From Microvirga aerophila (GTDB taxonomy: Bacteria > Pseudomonadota > Alphaproteobacteria > Rhizobiales > Beijerinckiaceae): a stretch of 64,000 nucleotides of DNA. Below the pieces are notes generated by a model. It worked only from the letters and a program-made list of their open reading frames with translations. It had not been told where the DNA came from and searched no databases. Position 1 is the first letter of the stretch. The number at the start of each line of letters is the position of its first letter. Made by a program: the position numbers and the translations under genes. Positions 25,728 to 36,094 of the stretch are shown piece by piece. Where the stretch lies: assembly GCF_003332305.1 (NCBI RefSeq), contig NZ_QOIO01000027.1:1-64000 (forward strand). Reading direction: 5' to 3'.

Positions 25728-25997
25728 TCAGCCCTCCTGCAACCCTGTGTCGATAGGCCCCGCTTCCCGGAGGAGCGGGGCGATCCAGCTGCGAACGAAA
25801 GGATCCCGGCTCTCGCCTTGCAAAGGAGGCTCTAATGCGATGAGAACCTGGACCACGGCCGCATGAAGGTGCTCTGCCCTGGTCAGGTCGACGACGCGGC
25901 TCCTGTCGGCCTGAAGCCATGCCAGAAGCGGCTCCGCATCCTCGACCCGGCAGGCCCCCTCCAGCTTGATGATGTGGCCGTCCAGGCGAACGCTCAT
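25728..25997 (-). CDS. STAS-like small protein in chemotaxis operon
   Basis: 89 residues (MSVRLDGHIIKLEGACRVEDAEPLLAWLQADRSRVVDLTRAEHLHAAVVQVLIAL...). The beta-alpha layout and the VDLTRAEHLHAAVVQ segment resemble the STAS/anti-sigma-antagonist fold, where a Ser/Thr is often phosphorylated. The ATG overlaps the cheA stop by 4 bases, so it belongs to the operon. Some chemotaxis-like clusters carry such a protein as an output switch; that role here is inference. Confidence 0.7.
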   Translation of the reverse strand: MSVRLDGHIIKLEGACRVEDAEPLLAWLQADRSRVVDLTRAEHLHAAVVQVLIALEPPLQGESRDPFVRSWIAPLLREAGPIDTGLQEG

Positions 25998-27976
25998 CCG
26001 ATCAGCTCCGGTATATCGAGGATCATGAGAACGCTGCCGTCGCCCAGCAGGGTCGTTCCCATTACGCCGGGCATTCCGGTGAGAAGGCCGCTCATTGGCC
26101 GCATCAGCACGTCCATCCTCTCGGCGAACCCATCGACTGCGATCCCGACCAAGTCCTTCCCGATCGGCATGACGAGCACTTTCGCGCCCTCCTCGGTCTT
26201 CGCGTTGCGAATGCCCAAAAGGTCGGCAAGGTGGACCAGTGGGAGGGTCCGGTCCCGCAGTACGAAGGCCTGTGCGTCGCGGACCGGGACGATGCGCTCG
26301 AACGGCACAAAAGCCGTCTCGACGATCCCGTCCATGGGGATGCCATAAAGCTCACCCCCGACCCGGACCGTCATCACCTTGGTCATCACGACGGTCAGCG
26401 GCAGGGACAGCCGGAGGGTGGTCCCCCGCCCGTGTGAGCTCTCGACGCCGACGCGTCCGCCCATTTTCTCGATGGCGGTGCGCACAACGTCCATACCGAC
26501 GCCACGTCCCGACAGATCGGTCACCTCGGAGGCGGTCGAGAATCCGGGCGCGAAGATGAGATCAAGGGTCTCGGCGTCGCTCATCCCGTCGATCTGGTGG
26601 CCGGGGAGGAGTTTCCGCTCGCGGGCAACCTGACGGATTCTTGCCGGATCGATCCCGCGCCCGTCATCCTCGACCTCGATGATCACCCGGTCGCCGTCGC
26701 GTCGAGCCCGCAGCGTCACCCTCGCCCGTGCGCTCTTGCCGGCCTTCAGGCGCTCAGTTTCCGGTTCGGCTCCATGGTCGACGGCGTTGCGGATGACGTG
26801 GAGGAGCGGCTCGAACAATCCCTCGACCACGGATTTGTCAGCCTCGACTCCCTCGCCTTCCACAGTAAAGTCGATGCCCTTGCCGAGCCGGCCTGCAATC
26901 TCCCGGACCGCGCGCGGGAAGCGCCGGAAGATGTCCCGCAGGGGCAGCATACGCACATCCATGATGCCCCGGTGCATGTCTGCTATCAGACGCGCGATGG
27001 TGGCCTGGCTCGATGCGACGCGCTGGGCCACCTCCCTCTGATCCAACCCTTCGTCAATCTGCGCCGCCAGATGGGCAAGGGCGTTCTTGGCGATGACAAG
27101 CTCGCCAACGAGATCCGCCAAGTGATCAACCCGCTTCGCATCGACGCGAAGCACCCGTGCGCCCGCGCCGTCGACGACTGCCGCCCGCTCCCCCAGACCA
27201 ACATCCCGTCCGGAGGCATCCACGGCCTCGTTCCGCATTTCATGGAATGCGACCTGATCCGGAACGAAGCGGAAGACGGACTTCACTTCATCGAGCGACG
27301 CGGACGACAGGGCATCAATCCGGAGATTGCACGAAAACGGATCAAACGCCGACAGGCTCGGCCACGGCTCTCTGTTCGACAGTCGTAGCACCACCAAGTC
27401 GGGAACGGAGCGAAGCAACGCCATCGGATCGTCGCCCGCAAAGAAGCAATCGGCACGCGGCGTATAGCGGATCGCGGTCAGGGGCGTTTCGCCCGCCTCC
27501 AGGATCGTATTCGCTTCTGGGTTGGCTGCAATCAGCTTCCAGGCCCAGGAGGCATCTGTCGATGGCGCGTTGCCGGCCTCGTTAGAGGGGCGCGCATCGA
27601 GTTTGGAGCGCAGCGCGCGCTCAAGACGCCGCCCCTCCGCTGCGGCGTCCGGCGGCAGATGCCCCGTCTGCTCGATGACCCCAACCCACTGCTCAGTTCG
27701 AGTGATGCATTCGAGCAGCGCGTCGACGACAGCCCTGTCAACGGTGGCGCGTCCATCCTTCAGTCCGCCGAGAACGTCTTCGGCGGCATGGAGCGCAAGG
27801 TTCAAGGGCGGGAAATCGAAAAGCCCAACCGATCCCTTAAGGGTGTGCACCGCACGGAAAGCGCTGTCGAGGCGCACGGAGTCGGCCGGGTCGCTCTCCA
27901 GCGCCAGGAGATCCTCCGTCGCCTGCTGCACGAGCTCTCGCGCCTCGACGATGAAGTGCTCGATGAGATCGTCCAT
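25994..27976 (-). CDS. cheA: Chemotaxis histidine kinase CheA
   Basis: 660 residues. The P1 Hpt domain carries His44 (VHTLKGSVG). A middle segment (~145-250) may dock the response regulators. Dimerisation (KRVDHLADLVGELVIAKNAL) and ATPase domains follow, with HVIRNAVDHGAE, EDDGRGIDP and FSTASEVTDLSGRGVGMDVV. The C-terminal CheW-like domain (~520-655) links to receptors. It phosphorylates CheY and CheB. It starts at the last base of cheR and overlaps the STAS-like gene by 4 bases, so the whole set is one transcription unit. Confidence 0.96.
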   Translation of the reverse strand: MDDLIEHFIVEARELVQQATEDLLALESDPADSVRLDSAFRAVHTLKGSVGLFDFPPLNLALHAAEDVLGGLKDGRATVDRAVVDALLECITRTEQWVGVIEQTGHLPPDAAAEGRRLERALRSKLDARPSNEAGNAPSTDASWAWKLIAANPEANTILEAGETPLTAIRYTPRADCFFAGDDPMALLRSVPDLVVLRLSNREPWPSLSAFDPFSCNLRIDALSSASLDEVKSVFRFVPDQVAFHEMRNEAVDASGRDVGLGERAAVVDGAGARVLRVDAKRVDHLADLVGELVIAKNALAHLAAQIDEGLDQREVAQRVASSQATIARLIADMHRGIMDVRMLPLRDIFRRFPRAVREIAGRLGKGIDFTVEGEGVEADKSVVEGLFEPLLHVIRNAVDHGAEPETERLKAGKSARARVTLRARRDGDRVIIEVEDDGRGIDPARIRQVARERKLLPGHQIDGMSDAETLDLIFAPGFSTASEVTDLSGRGVGMDVVRTAIEKMGGRVGVESSHGRGTTLRLSLPLTVVMTKVMTVRVGGELYGIPMDGIVETAFVPFERIVPVRDAQAFVLRDRTLPLVHLADLLGIRNAKTEEGAKVLVMPIGKDLVGIAVDGFAERMDVLMRPMSGLLTGMPGVMGTTLLGDGSVLMILDIPELIG

Positions 27977-28863
27977 CAGCCCCTCCCCTCGGAGCGCTGA
28001 TAAACGATGCCGTCCTCGAAGCGGCGGACTGCGAACCGGTCCGAAATACGCGACATCGATTCGGTGTGCCCGAGGCAGATGAATCCCCCTGGCTGGAGAG
28101 AATCATAGAGATTGTGGGCGGCGAGAAGGCGCGAAGCGTCATCGAAATAGATCAGGACGTTCCGGCAGAAAATGATGTCGAACCGCCCCTGCGTCGCTGT
28201 GGAGGCGGTCTCGACGAGATTGACGGGCGTGAACTTCACCGATTCCCGAAGATCCTGGATCAGCGTACGGCGTCCGTCGCCGGACGGCTCGAAATAGCGT
28301 TCCACGACCTCCTGGGGCAGGCGCGACAATGCCCGCTCTCCGTACTCGCCGGCCTGCGCGTCGAGCAACGCGCGCGTGTCGATGTCCGAGCCGACGATTT
28401 CGATATGGTAGGCATCAACCAAAGCCCAGTTCTCGAGCAGCCAGATGGCGATCGAATAAGGCTCCTCGCCCGTCGAGCATGGCACCGACCAGATGCGAAC
28501 CAGATCACCGGGCTGTCTGCCTTGCACGATCTCCGGCAGGAGCGACCGACCGAGGACGCGGAGCTGGTGCTCCTCCCGGTAAAAATAAGTTTCATTCACC
28601 GTGAAGACGTTGATGAGGCGTTCGATCTCTTCGTTGTTGGATTGCAGGTACGCAAAGTACGCCGGAAAGGAACGCGCGCCCGTGACCGACATGCGATCCG
28701 CGATGCGCCTGTCCACATAGTAGCGCTTGCTTTCTCCAAACAGCATTCCGGTGCGCCGATAGAGGAATTCGCAGAAGCGGCGCAGCTCGTCGGCCGTGAG
28801 CATGGACGCAGATGCATCTGCGTCGTTGACGGCTCTTCCGCGAGGGTTCGACGGCCGCCTCAT
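27976..28863 (-). CDS. cheR: CheR-type methyltransferase
   Basis: 295 residues. An N-terminal helical domain (ELRRFCEFLYRRTGMLFGESKRYYVDRRI) and an S-adenosylmethionine-binding domain (IWSVPCSTGEEPYSIAIWLLE, IVGSDIDTRALLDAQAGEY, FDIIFCRNVLIYFD, GFICLGHTESM) define CheR. It methylates glutamates on the chemoreceptor, opposed by the CheB encoded next to it. It overlaps cheB by 4 bases. Confidence 0.95.
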   Translation of the reverse strand: MRRPSNPRGRAVNDADASASMLTADELRRFCEFLYRRTGMLFGESKRYYVDRRIADRMSVTGARSFPAYFAYLQSNNEEIERLINVFTVNETYFYREEHQLRVLGRSLLPEIVQGRQPGDLVRIWSVPCSTGEEPYSIAIWLLENWALVDAYHIEIVGSDIDTRALLDAQAGEYGERALSRLPQEVVERYFEPSGDGRRTLIQDLRESVKFTPVNLVETASTATQGRFDIIFCRNVLIYFDDASRLLAAHNLYDSLQPGGFICLGHTESMSRISDRFAVRRFEDGIVYQRSEGRG

Positions 28864-29954
28864 GGGGATCCTACCACGTCCATGACCCGATCGGCGATCT
28901 GGTCCAGGGGAACGACGAACTCGGCGCCGCCCTTACGGACCAGTTCACCGGGCATGCCCCATACCACCGCGCTCTCCTCAGCCTCGGCAATGGTCCGCCC
29001 GCCTTTGGCGCGAAGGCGGCTCATGGTATCCGCGCCATCGTTGCCCATCCCGGTCATCAATACGCCGACAAGCTTGTCGGGCGCGAAGTGCTGCATGGCA
29101 CTTTCCACCATGCGGTCGACGCTGGGATGCCAGCGATGCTCTGGAAGCGACGGGGCCGGCAGAACCACAAGGCCTGTCGAGCGCATGCCAAGGATGATGT
29201 CGGCATCCCCCCGACCGATATAGACGGACCCCGGCGCAAGAGGCATGGGATGCGTCACCTCGGTGACGGTCAATGCGCAAAGCTTGTCAAGGCGGCGAGA
29301 GAGGGGTCCCGTGAATGAAGCCGGCATATGCTGCGCCACCAGAACCGGCCATGGAAAACTGGATGGCAGTCGGGACAGCAAGGCATCCAGGGCTGGGGGG
29401 CCTCCGGTGGATGTTCCGACCAGAACGACACCGTCGGTTGACGCAGTCTCGACAAGCCGTCTTCTTGCTGCTGGAGCAGCCTTTTGAGATGCCGTTCGAG
29501 GTCTTGCGCCGAGGCCGCTTCGCATCCGCACCCGATCAGTCAATCTCAGGCTCCGCCGCAGACGCGCCTCGGATGCGGCGCGAACCTTCTCCACCAGACG
29601 CGGCGCAAGCATATCGATCTCAAGGGACATGGCCCCTTCCGGCTTTGCGATAAAATCCACGGCGCCGAGATCCATCGCCTCCAGCGTTACGCCCGCCCCC
29701 GCCTCCGTCAGCGACGACACCATGACGACCGGGCATGGCCGCTCGATCATGATCCGGTCGAGGCATGTGAGGCCATCCATCTCCGGCATGTGCACGTCGA
29801 GCGTGATGACGTTGGGCTCGAAGGCAGCCAGTTGTTCCAGCGCTTCGACGCCGTTTCGCGCGAACGCAACTTCGAAATCGCCCTCGGCGGCGAACACGCC
29901 GCCCAGAAGGCGGCGCATCAATGGCGAATCATCGACGATGAGCAGCCGGATCAC
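28860..29954 (-). CDS. cheB: Protein-glutamate methylesterase CheB
   Basis: 364 residues. Receiver domain with Asp8/9 and phosphoacceptor Asp53 (TLDVHMPEMDG), then a linker and a methylesterase domain with Ser182 (GTSTGGP), His209 (AQHMP) and the MTGMGNDG Asp. It removes receptor methyl groups or deamidates glutamines when phosphorylated by CheA. It overlaps the cheW stop region by 4 bases. Confidence 0.95.
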   Translation of the reverse strand: MIRLLIVDDSPLMRRLLGGVFAAEGDFEVAFARNGVEALEQLAAFEPNVITLDVHMPEMDGLTCLDRIMIERPCPVVMVSSLTEAGAGVTLEAMDLGAVDFIAKPEGAMSLEIDMLAPRLVEKVRAASEARLRRSLRLTDRVRMRSGLGARPRTASQKAAPAARRRLVETASTDGVVLVGTSTGGPPALDALLSRLPSSFPWPVLVAQHMPASFTGPLSRRLDKLCALTVTEVTHPMPLAPGSVYIGRGDADIILGMRSTGLVVLPAPSLPEHRWHPSVDRMVESAMQHFAPDKLVGVLMTGMGNDGADTMSRLRAKGGRTIAEAEESAVVWGMPGELVRKGGAEFVVPLDQIADRVMDVVGSP

Positions 29955-31408
29955 GAAGTGGGCCGTTCCGTGTTGCCGTCGTTCATGGCCGCAAGAAGAT
30001 CCTTTTCGGCCTTGTCCAGTAGTTCGCGCGGATCGAGAAGAAGGATCATCCGCCCCTCGATTTCGATATTGGCAATGCGATCGATCACCTGGCTTCGGTC
30101 GCCGCCGACTTCCGGCGTTGGACGCAATTGGCTTGCGGGTATTTTCAGTACTTCAGACACGCCGTCCACGACGAACCCGGCCTGAAGGTGATCGATCGTG
30201 ACGACGACCACGCGCTCGCGTCTACGCTCGCCCCTGCCCTCGAAGTCGAAGCGCCGCCGCTGGTCGATCACGGGAACGACACGCCCGCGCAGGTTCATGA
30301 CTCCGTCGATGAAAGCGGGAGCCTTGGGCAGCCTTGTGAGCGTCTCGGGCACGCGAACCACCTCATCGACCGACCCGATCGGCAGGCCATACTCCTCGCC
30401 GCCGAGCTGGAACACGATGAACTGCTCGTCACTGTCCGCGCGCATGTCCTTCATGCCCATGTCGTGGCTCTCTGTGGTATGAGGCGCGATCCGTTCGGCC
30501 AATGACCTGTCGCGGAAGAGGCGGTCCGCCGAGAGAATCGACACAAGTCTCCGCCCGCCGTCGAGACGACAGATGCCTTGCACCTCGGCTTCTGCAGCGC
30601 CCCGGGTCAGGACCGCCGGAACAGGATCGATCATGCCGGAGGGCACCCGAAGGATCTCCTTCATGCCGTCTGTGACGAGGCCGACCGCCTCATCGCCGAC
30701 ATGCGTGATCACGACCCGGGACCGAGCATCGCTCTGACTGCCCCCGCGCAATCCAAGAAGCCCATGAAGTGAAACAAGCGGCAGCAGTTGCCCCCGCAGC
30801 GTCATGACGCCGAGCATGACCGCCTCCGTGCGCGGTACAGCTGCAATGCCGGTCGGCAGAGCCACCACTTCGCGGACGCTTTCGAGTGGCAAGGCGAAGT
30901 CCTGGCCCGCGACACCGAAGCTGACGAGAGCCTCCTCGTCGACGGCCGTCGTCTCCTGCTCGTGACCTGCCGGAGATGACGACTGGCCTTGGCGCGCCCG
31001 GCGCACAAGGCTGCCGAAGTCTCGGGCCAGCAATCCGTCGAGATTGATGAGCCGAGCCGGCGCCCCGTCATCGGGGCGATCCGTGTCGCCAACGCCATCC
31101 ACGGCGCCGAGCGCCGTGACCTCGTCAATCATGAGGCCGATCGGCGAACCACGATCAATCACGATCACACGAGGGCTTGCCGGCGGCTCACCCTCGGTCC
31201 CGAGAAGAGCCCGCAGGGAGACCACCGGCATCACCGCGCCCCTGAGATTGGCGACGCCCACAAGGCTCTTTGGTCCGAGAGGAACGCGCGTCACGCTTGG
31301 GGGGCGGATCACCTCTGCTACGTCGGATGCAGGCACGGCGAAGCGCTCGTCGCCGACCTTTATTGTCAGAAACGAGCGATCGACAGCCGGAGGGGCCGTC
31401 TCCGTCAT
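29951..31408 (-). CDS. CheW-type coupling protein with three CheW domains
   Basis: 485 residues from ATG 31408. The three CheW folds are at roughly 12-140, 155-295 and 325-475; each has the GVANLRG / GVMTLRG / GVMNLRG signature and a following V.S/D strand. Ordinary CheW has one domain. Triple-domain versions could cross-link several receptor or CheA units. The start lies 4 bases after the receptor stop; the ORF extends to an ATG at 31453 inside the receptor gene, which is less likely. Confidence 0.92.
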   Translation of the reverse strand: MTETAPPAVDRSFLTIKVGDERFAVPASDVAEVIRPPSVTRVPLGPKSLVGVANLRGAVMPVVSLRALLGTEGEPPASPRVIVIDRGSPIGLMIDEVTALGAVDGVGDTDRPDDGAPARLINLDGLLARDFGSLVRRARQGQSSSPAGHEQETTAVDEEALVSFGVAGQDFALPLESVREVVALPTGIAAVPRTEAVMLGVMTLRGQLLPLVSLHGLLGLRGGSQSDARSRVVITHVGDEAVGLVTDGMKEILRVPSGMIDPVPAVLTRGAAEAEVQGICRLDGGRRLVSILSADRLFRDRSLAERIAPHTTESHDMGMKDMRADSDEQFIVFQLGGEEYGLPIGSVDEVVRVPETLTRLPKAPAFIDGVMNLRGRVVPVIDQRRRFDFEGRGERRRERVVVVTIDHLQAGFVVDGVSEVLKIPASQLRPTPEVGGDRSQVIDRIANIEIEGRMILLLDPRELLDKAEKDLLAAMNDGNTERPTS

Positions 31409-31412
31409 GGCC

Positions 31413-33344
31413 TTACGACTCCGCGATCTGGAGTTCATCGGCCAGCGAAGCAATCTCCTCGATGGCCGCTGCTAGATCCTCGGCGCTGGTGGCCTGCTGG
31501 CGAGCGGCAGTTGCGGCTTGAGTGGCGGCGCTTCCGGCCTCCTCGGCCACAGCCGCGACCTGCTGCGTTCCGGCTCGAACCTCACGAGCGGCGGTTAGGA
31601 TGCCTTCTGCTCCCGACAGAACAGCGACATTTCCTTGCCGGATGGCCGCCACATCCGTATCGATCGCGCCAAGCCTCGAGACAATCAGCGCGTTTCTGGC
31701 GATTTCAGCCTCCGACGCATTGATGCTTTGATCGAGATCGTGGCGCACGGCCGTGACCTGATCACGGATCTGACGAACCACGTCCTTGATGCGGTCGGCG
31801 TTATCCGATGCATCCCGCGCCAAGGCGCGAATATCGCCGGAAACGATGGCGAAGCCTCGGCCCGCCTCGCCTGTCCGGGCGGCCTCGATCGATCCGCTCA
31901 CGGCCAGCATATTGGTTTGCACGGCCACAAGCGCGATCCCGTCCACGATCTTCTCGATGCGTCGGCTGGAATCCTCCAGTCCTCCGATCGATCCGACGAC
32001 CGCCCGCATCTCTTTCAAGGTCGCTTCGACCCCGGCGGCGAGGCGCATCACCGAGGACCGGTTCTGCAGGAGAACTTCCGAGAACTCTTCGACCTGCCTC
32101 ACCGCAGCTCCGGCTGCGTCGCGCGAGTCGCTCGTGGCCTTCTCGATCTGCTGCATGGCCGCGTTCGCCTGCTGGGTCGCGGCAGCCTGCATCTGAGCCC
32201 CCCGGCTGATCTGATCGACAGCGGTCATGATCTGGCCCGCCGCGCCGGACAGTTCCTGAATCGCCGCCGACAGTTCTTCCGCGGCTGATCCGACCTGCTC
32301 GGCATTCGCAGCGCCTGTCGATCCCATCTGGAGATCGTCAGCAAGTGCCGCGAGAGCCTGCGCGGTCTGTTGGCTCTGATCCAGGGAAACGCTCTGCTGC
32401 TGGACGGCCCGTTGCGCCTCTGCGGCTGCGGCAGCCTGCTCCTCGGCAGCACTGGCGACCTGCTCCGCGCCCCGCTGCGCCTCACGGACCGCCGACTCGG
32501 CTTCGACGGCAGCCAGGAGAATGGCCTGACTGCCTTCGGCCAGGACCGAAACGTCCGTCCTGATTTTGTCCAGCACCACAACCACCGACCGGCCTACCTG
32601 GGCCTCTCCGGAAGCGTCCTCTGCGGATTTTCTGATCTTTTCGGCCACGGAGCGAACTTCGGTCGCGATTCCTTCCGCGAGCGATTGAACCTCATGGGCG
32701 CTCTTCTCGGAGTTGGCCGCCAGGGCACGCACCTCGTCTGCTACGACCGCGAAGCCCCGGCCGTTGTCCCCGGCCCGGGCCGCTTCGATGGCGGCATTGA
32801 GCGCCAGAAGATTGGTTTGGTCCGAAATGTCGCCGACCGCCCGCGTGATATCACCTATGTTGACAGCCTGCCTTTCTAGCAGCGCGATGATGTCCACCAG
32901 GGTCTGCTGGCGCGAAGCATTCGCCTCCACGGCCGCCACGGAGATATTGATCTGAGCGCCTGTCTCGGCGAGAAGGGTCTGAAGAGCCGCCGTCCTTGCC
33001 CGGGAGGCCTCCGCATGTGTACGGGCATCGGAAAAGGATGCGCCGAGGCTCATGATGGCGGTAAGGGATTGCTGGGCGGCCCCGGCGGCTTCCTCCGCGC
33101 CGGTCGCAATCTGCTCCATGGCGCGGCGTAGCTCTTCAGCTGCCGAGGATGCTTCGACCACTCCGCTTGCAAGCTCTTCGGTAGCTGCGCCGATGCGCTC
33201 CGCAGCCTTCTGTTGTCGGGCTCTCATCCGGTCGAGCGCCCGCCGCTGCCCGCCCGGCCCCTTGATAGGGGTCGGCGACACGTCATTGCTCGCAGAACGT
33301 GAGTTACCCTTGCCTGGAAGTTCAGACGTCTTGACCAGTGCCAT
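31413..33344 (-). CDS. Soluble chemoreceptor with two signalling tips
   Basis: 643 residues with no membrane helix or obvious ligand-binding domain; almost all predicted coiled coil. Two separate receptor hairpin tips are visible: [20 protein letters not shown] at ~173-192 and [20 protein letters not shown] at ~473-492, each followed by the GRGFA / ALA conserved stretch. It therefore appears to be two MCP signalling domains fused in tandem. First gene of the che operon, so it probably is the dedicated receptor. A cytoplasmic stimulus, or clustering with the membrane receptor set encoded elsewhere, is inferred. Confidence 0.92.
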   Translation of the reverse strand: MALVKTSELPGKGNSRSASNDVSPTPIKGPGGQRRALDRMRARQQKAAERIGAATEELASGVVEASSAAEELRRAMEQIATGAEEAAGAAQQSLTAIMSLGASFSDARTHAEASRARTAALQTLLAETGAQINISVAAVEANASRQQTLVDIIALLERQAVNIGDITRAVGDISDQTNLLALNAAIEAARAGDNGRGFAVVADEVRALAANSEKSAHEVQSLAEGIATEVRSVAEKIRKSAEDASGEAQVGRSVVVVLDKIRTDVSVLAEGSQAILLAAVEAESAVREAQRGAEQVASAAEEQAAAAAEAQRAVQQQSVSLDQSQQTAQALAALADDLQMGSTGAANAEQVGSAAEELSAAIQELSGAAGQIMTAVDQISRGAQMQAAATQQANAAMQQIEKATSDSRDAAGAAVRQVEEFSEVLLQNRSSVMRLAAGVEATLKEMRAVVGSIGGLEDSSRRIEKIVDGIALVAVQTNMLAVSGSIEAARTGEAGRGFAIVSGDIRALARDASDNADRIKDVVRQIRDQVTAVRHDLDQSINASEAEIARNALIVSRLGAIDTDVAAIRQGNVAVLSGAEGILTAAREVRAGTQQVAAVAEEAGSAATQAATAARQQATSAEDLAAAIEEIASLADELQIAES

Positions 33345-33511
33345 CTATGGCCTTTGCATGAAGTGAGGGCGACGCCTGGGCACCGACCTGATAGGAATGC
33401 CGTCTTGCCGAGCCACCCCAGCCCGGCCAGTACGCATTTATAGGCCTATCCCCATACTGGGCAAGTGATGCACGGCTTATCAGAAAGGGCGAGAGCGTCT
33501 AGGCTTGCGGC

Positions 33512-36094
33512 TCAGGCAGAAGGGCGGATATTGTTGCTGAAATACGAAGAAAGCTCTGAAACTGCCATCGGCTTCGCGAAGAGGTAGCCCTGGGCGTTAT
33601 TGCAGCCCAATTCACGCAGCCTTTGCGCCTGTCCCTCGGTCTCCACGCCTTCAGCGGTCACCTGGATGTTGAGGCTACGGCCAAGGCCAATGACCGCTGC
33701 CACGATGGCTTCGTCGCCTGCATCCTGCTCAAGGTCAAAAACGAAGGTCCTGTCGATCTTGATGTGATGGACCGGAAACCGCTTGAGATGGGCCAGGGAG
33801 GCATAGCCCGTTCCGAAATCGTCGAGCGCGATCTGAACCCCATGCCGCTGGAATTTCTCCAACGTGGCCGACACGGAATCCGACCGCCCCTCCAGCAGGA
33901 CCTTTTCGGTGACCTCGATCTCGAAGTGATCCGTCGGCACCTTTACGAGCGCCAGGATGCGCAGGATATCCTCTGCAAGATCAGGCTGGCCGAACTCTGC
34001 GCATGAGAGGTTGACGCCCACTCGACCCGGATTGATGCCAGCATCGAGCCACCTGCGCATGTCCGAGGAAATCTTTCCGATCAGCCGCTTGCCGATAGCT
34101 GTCGCAAGTTCGGGATCGTCGAAGGCTGCGCCGAAGGTATCCGGCGTCAAGATGCCTTTGGTCGGGTGCCTCCACCGCGCCAGAGCCTCCACGCCGATAA
34201 TCCTGCCCGTGGAGAGGCATACCTTCGGTTGGTAGAAAGGCACGATACAGTCCCGGGAAATCGCCTCCCGCACCTCTCGTCCCAGCGTGAGGCGCTGTTC
34301 TGTCGATGCTCTCATGGCGGGCGAATACGCCGTGACCCGGTTGCGGCCCTCGGCCTTCGCTCGAAAGAGCGCGATATCTGCGTCCTTCATGAGTTCGACC
34401 GGCTCCGAATCATGATCGGGAAATGCCGCGACCCCGATGCTGGCCCGGGTGACGAGCGCTCGTCCCGCGTAGGAATAGGGCTGGCGCAATCTCTTGATCA
34501 TGCTCTCGGCTAAACCCGTCGCATGGTTGAGCCGAAATGGCTCCACCAGAAGCACCGCGAACTCATCGCCTCCGAGTCTTGCCACGGTGTCGCAATCGCG
34601 GGTCATCATCGACAGACGAGCCGCTGTCTCCTTGAGCAGCGCGTCGCCTGCATCGTGACCGAGGGTGTCATTAACGTCCTTGAAGTCGTCCAGATCGATC
34701 AGCAGGAGACTCACGGCCCCGTTGTTCTGCTTCGCCTCCGCGACGGCCTGCTCCAGACGAAGCTGGAACAGGACCCGATTGGGCAATCCGGTCAGAGAAT
34801 CATGGTTCGCAGCCCGCCAGAGTTCGGCTTCGGCCTGCTTGCTGTCGTTGATGTCGGTGATCGTGCCGACCCATTCCCGGATCGAACCATCGGTTCCCTT
34901 GAGGGGCACGACCCGGGCGTGGATCCACCGGTATTGGCCATCCCGATGCAAAACCCGATACTCGTTCGCGCTGGGCTTGGGAGAGGCGAGCGTCTCCCGC
35001 CAAGCGGCCATGACGCGTTCCCGATCGTCGGGATGGACCGCGTCCAACCAGCCCTCGCCCCTGTAGGCGTCAGGTCCTTGGCCGCAGAAGGTCTCCCAGC
35101 CCCAGCCCTCGATGATCGAGCCGTCTTTCGACGCACGCCAGACGATGGCTGTGCTGGCCTCGATCAATGCACGGTAGCGCTCCTCGCCGTCCACAAGAGA
35201 CGCCTCGGCCTTCTTCCAATCATCGATATCCGTGTAAGTCCCGTACCATCGCTCAATCCGCCCTTGGCTGTCGCGGAACGGGCTTCCGCGGCCCAGGATC
35301 CACCGATACACCCCCGAATGGTGGCGAAGCCGATATTCTATCTCGTAGTCCTCGCCGGTCGCGAGGGAATCCTGCCAAGCGGATAGAACCCGATCCCGGT
35401 CGTCCGGGTGAACGACCCTGTCCCAGCCTTCGCCGTCCGCCGAGCCGGGGGGTACGCCAGTGAATTCATACCAACGATGGTTATAGGAGGCATTGTATCC
35501 ATTCGAACGGGCAGACCAAACCATTTGGGGGATGGTCTCGGTGATCGTTTCGAGCCGCCTCTTGCTTTCCGCGAGCGCCTTATTGGTACGTCTGAGCTCC
35601 AGTTGGTCCATTACGGAACGGGCGAGAGCCGACAGCGTCTCCTCCTACTCGTTCGTGAGCCCTTCCGGGCGCGGCGCGTAGTCGAGAACGCACAGCGTCC
35701 CAAGGGGAAACCCATCGTTCGTTTCGAGCACCGCGCCCGCGTAGAAGCGCAGGCGCTGCCCTTCGGCATTCGAGAGGTTGCAGTCGAGGCGCGGATCCCG
35801 GGCCATGTCCGGAATGACAAAAAGGCCGTGCTGAAGGATCGCATGAGCGCAGACCGACAGGTCCAGTCCTGTCTCCTTCACGCCTAGGCCGATATCGGAT
35901 TTGAACCATTGGCGCCGTTCGTCGACGAAGCTCACCAGAGCGATCGGAGCGTTGCAGACATGGGCTGCGATCCTGGCGATACCGTCGAATGCGCCTTCCG
36001 GCGCAGTGTCGAGAATTTCGAACTCACGCAACGCGGCAAGACGATCAATCTCGTTCCAGCAGGGAGCATTGCTGCCCAAGACCATGTCGTTCAC
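33512..36094 (-). pseudogene. GAF-PAS-PAS-GGDEF-EAL gene split by in-frame amber codon
   Basis: Two ORFs in the same frame, 35645-36094 (GAF domain, 149 residues) and 33512-35611 (699 residues), are separated only by a TAG at 35645-35647 and 11 sense codons. Those codons (EETLSALARSV) continue the GAF-to-PAS linker naturally. CAG to TAG would explain it; the intact protein would be ~860 residues. The second part has PAS domains at ~15-135 and ~140-260, GGDEF with an intact RLGGDEF, and EAL with GVEALARWRHP and DDFGTGYASL. These would make and break cyclic di-GMP. The second ORF could still be translated from the ATG at 35611, giving a GAF-less but complete enzyme. Confidence 0.88.
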
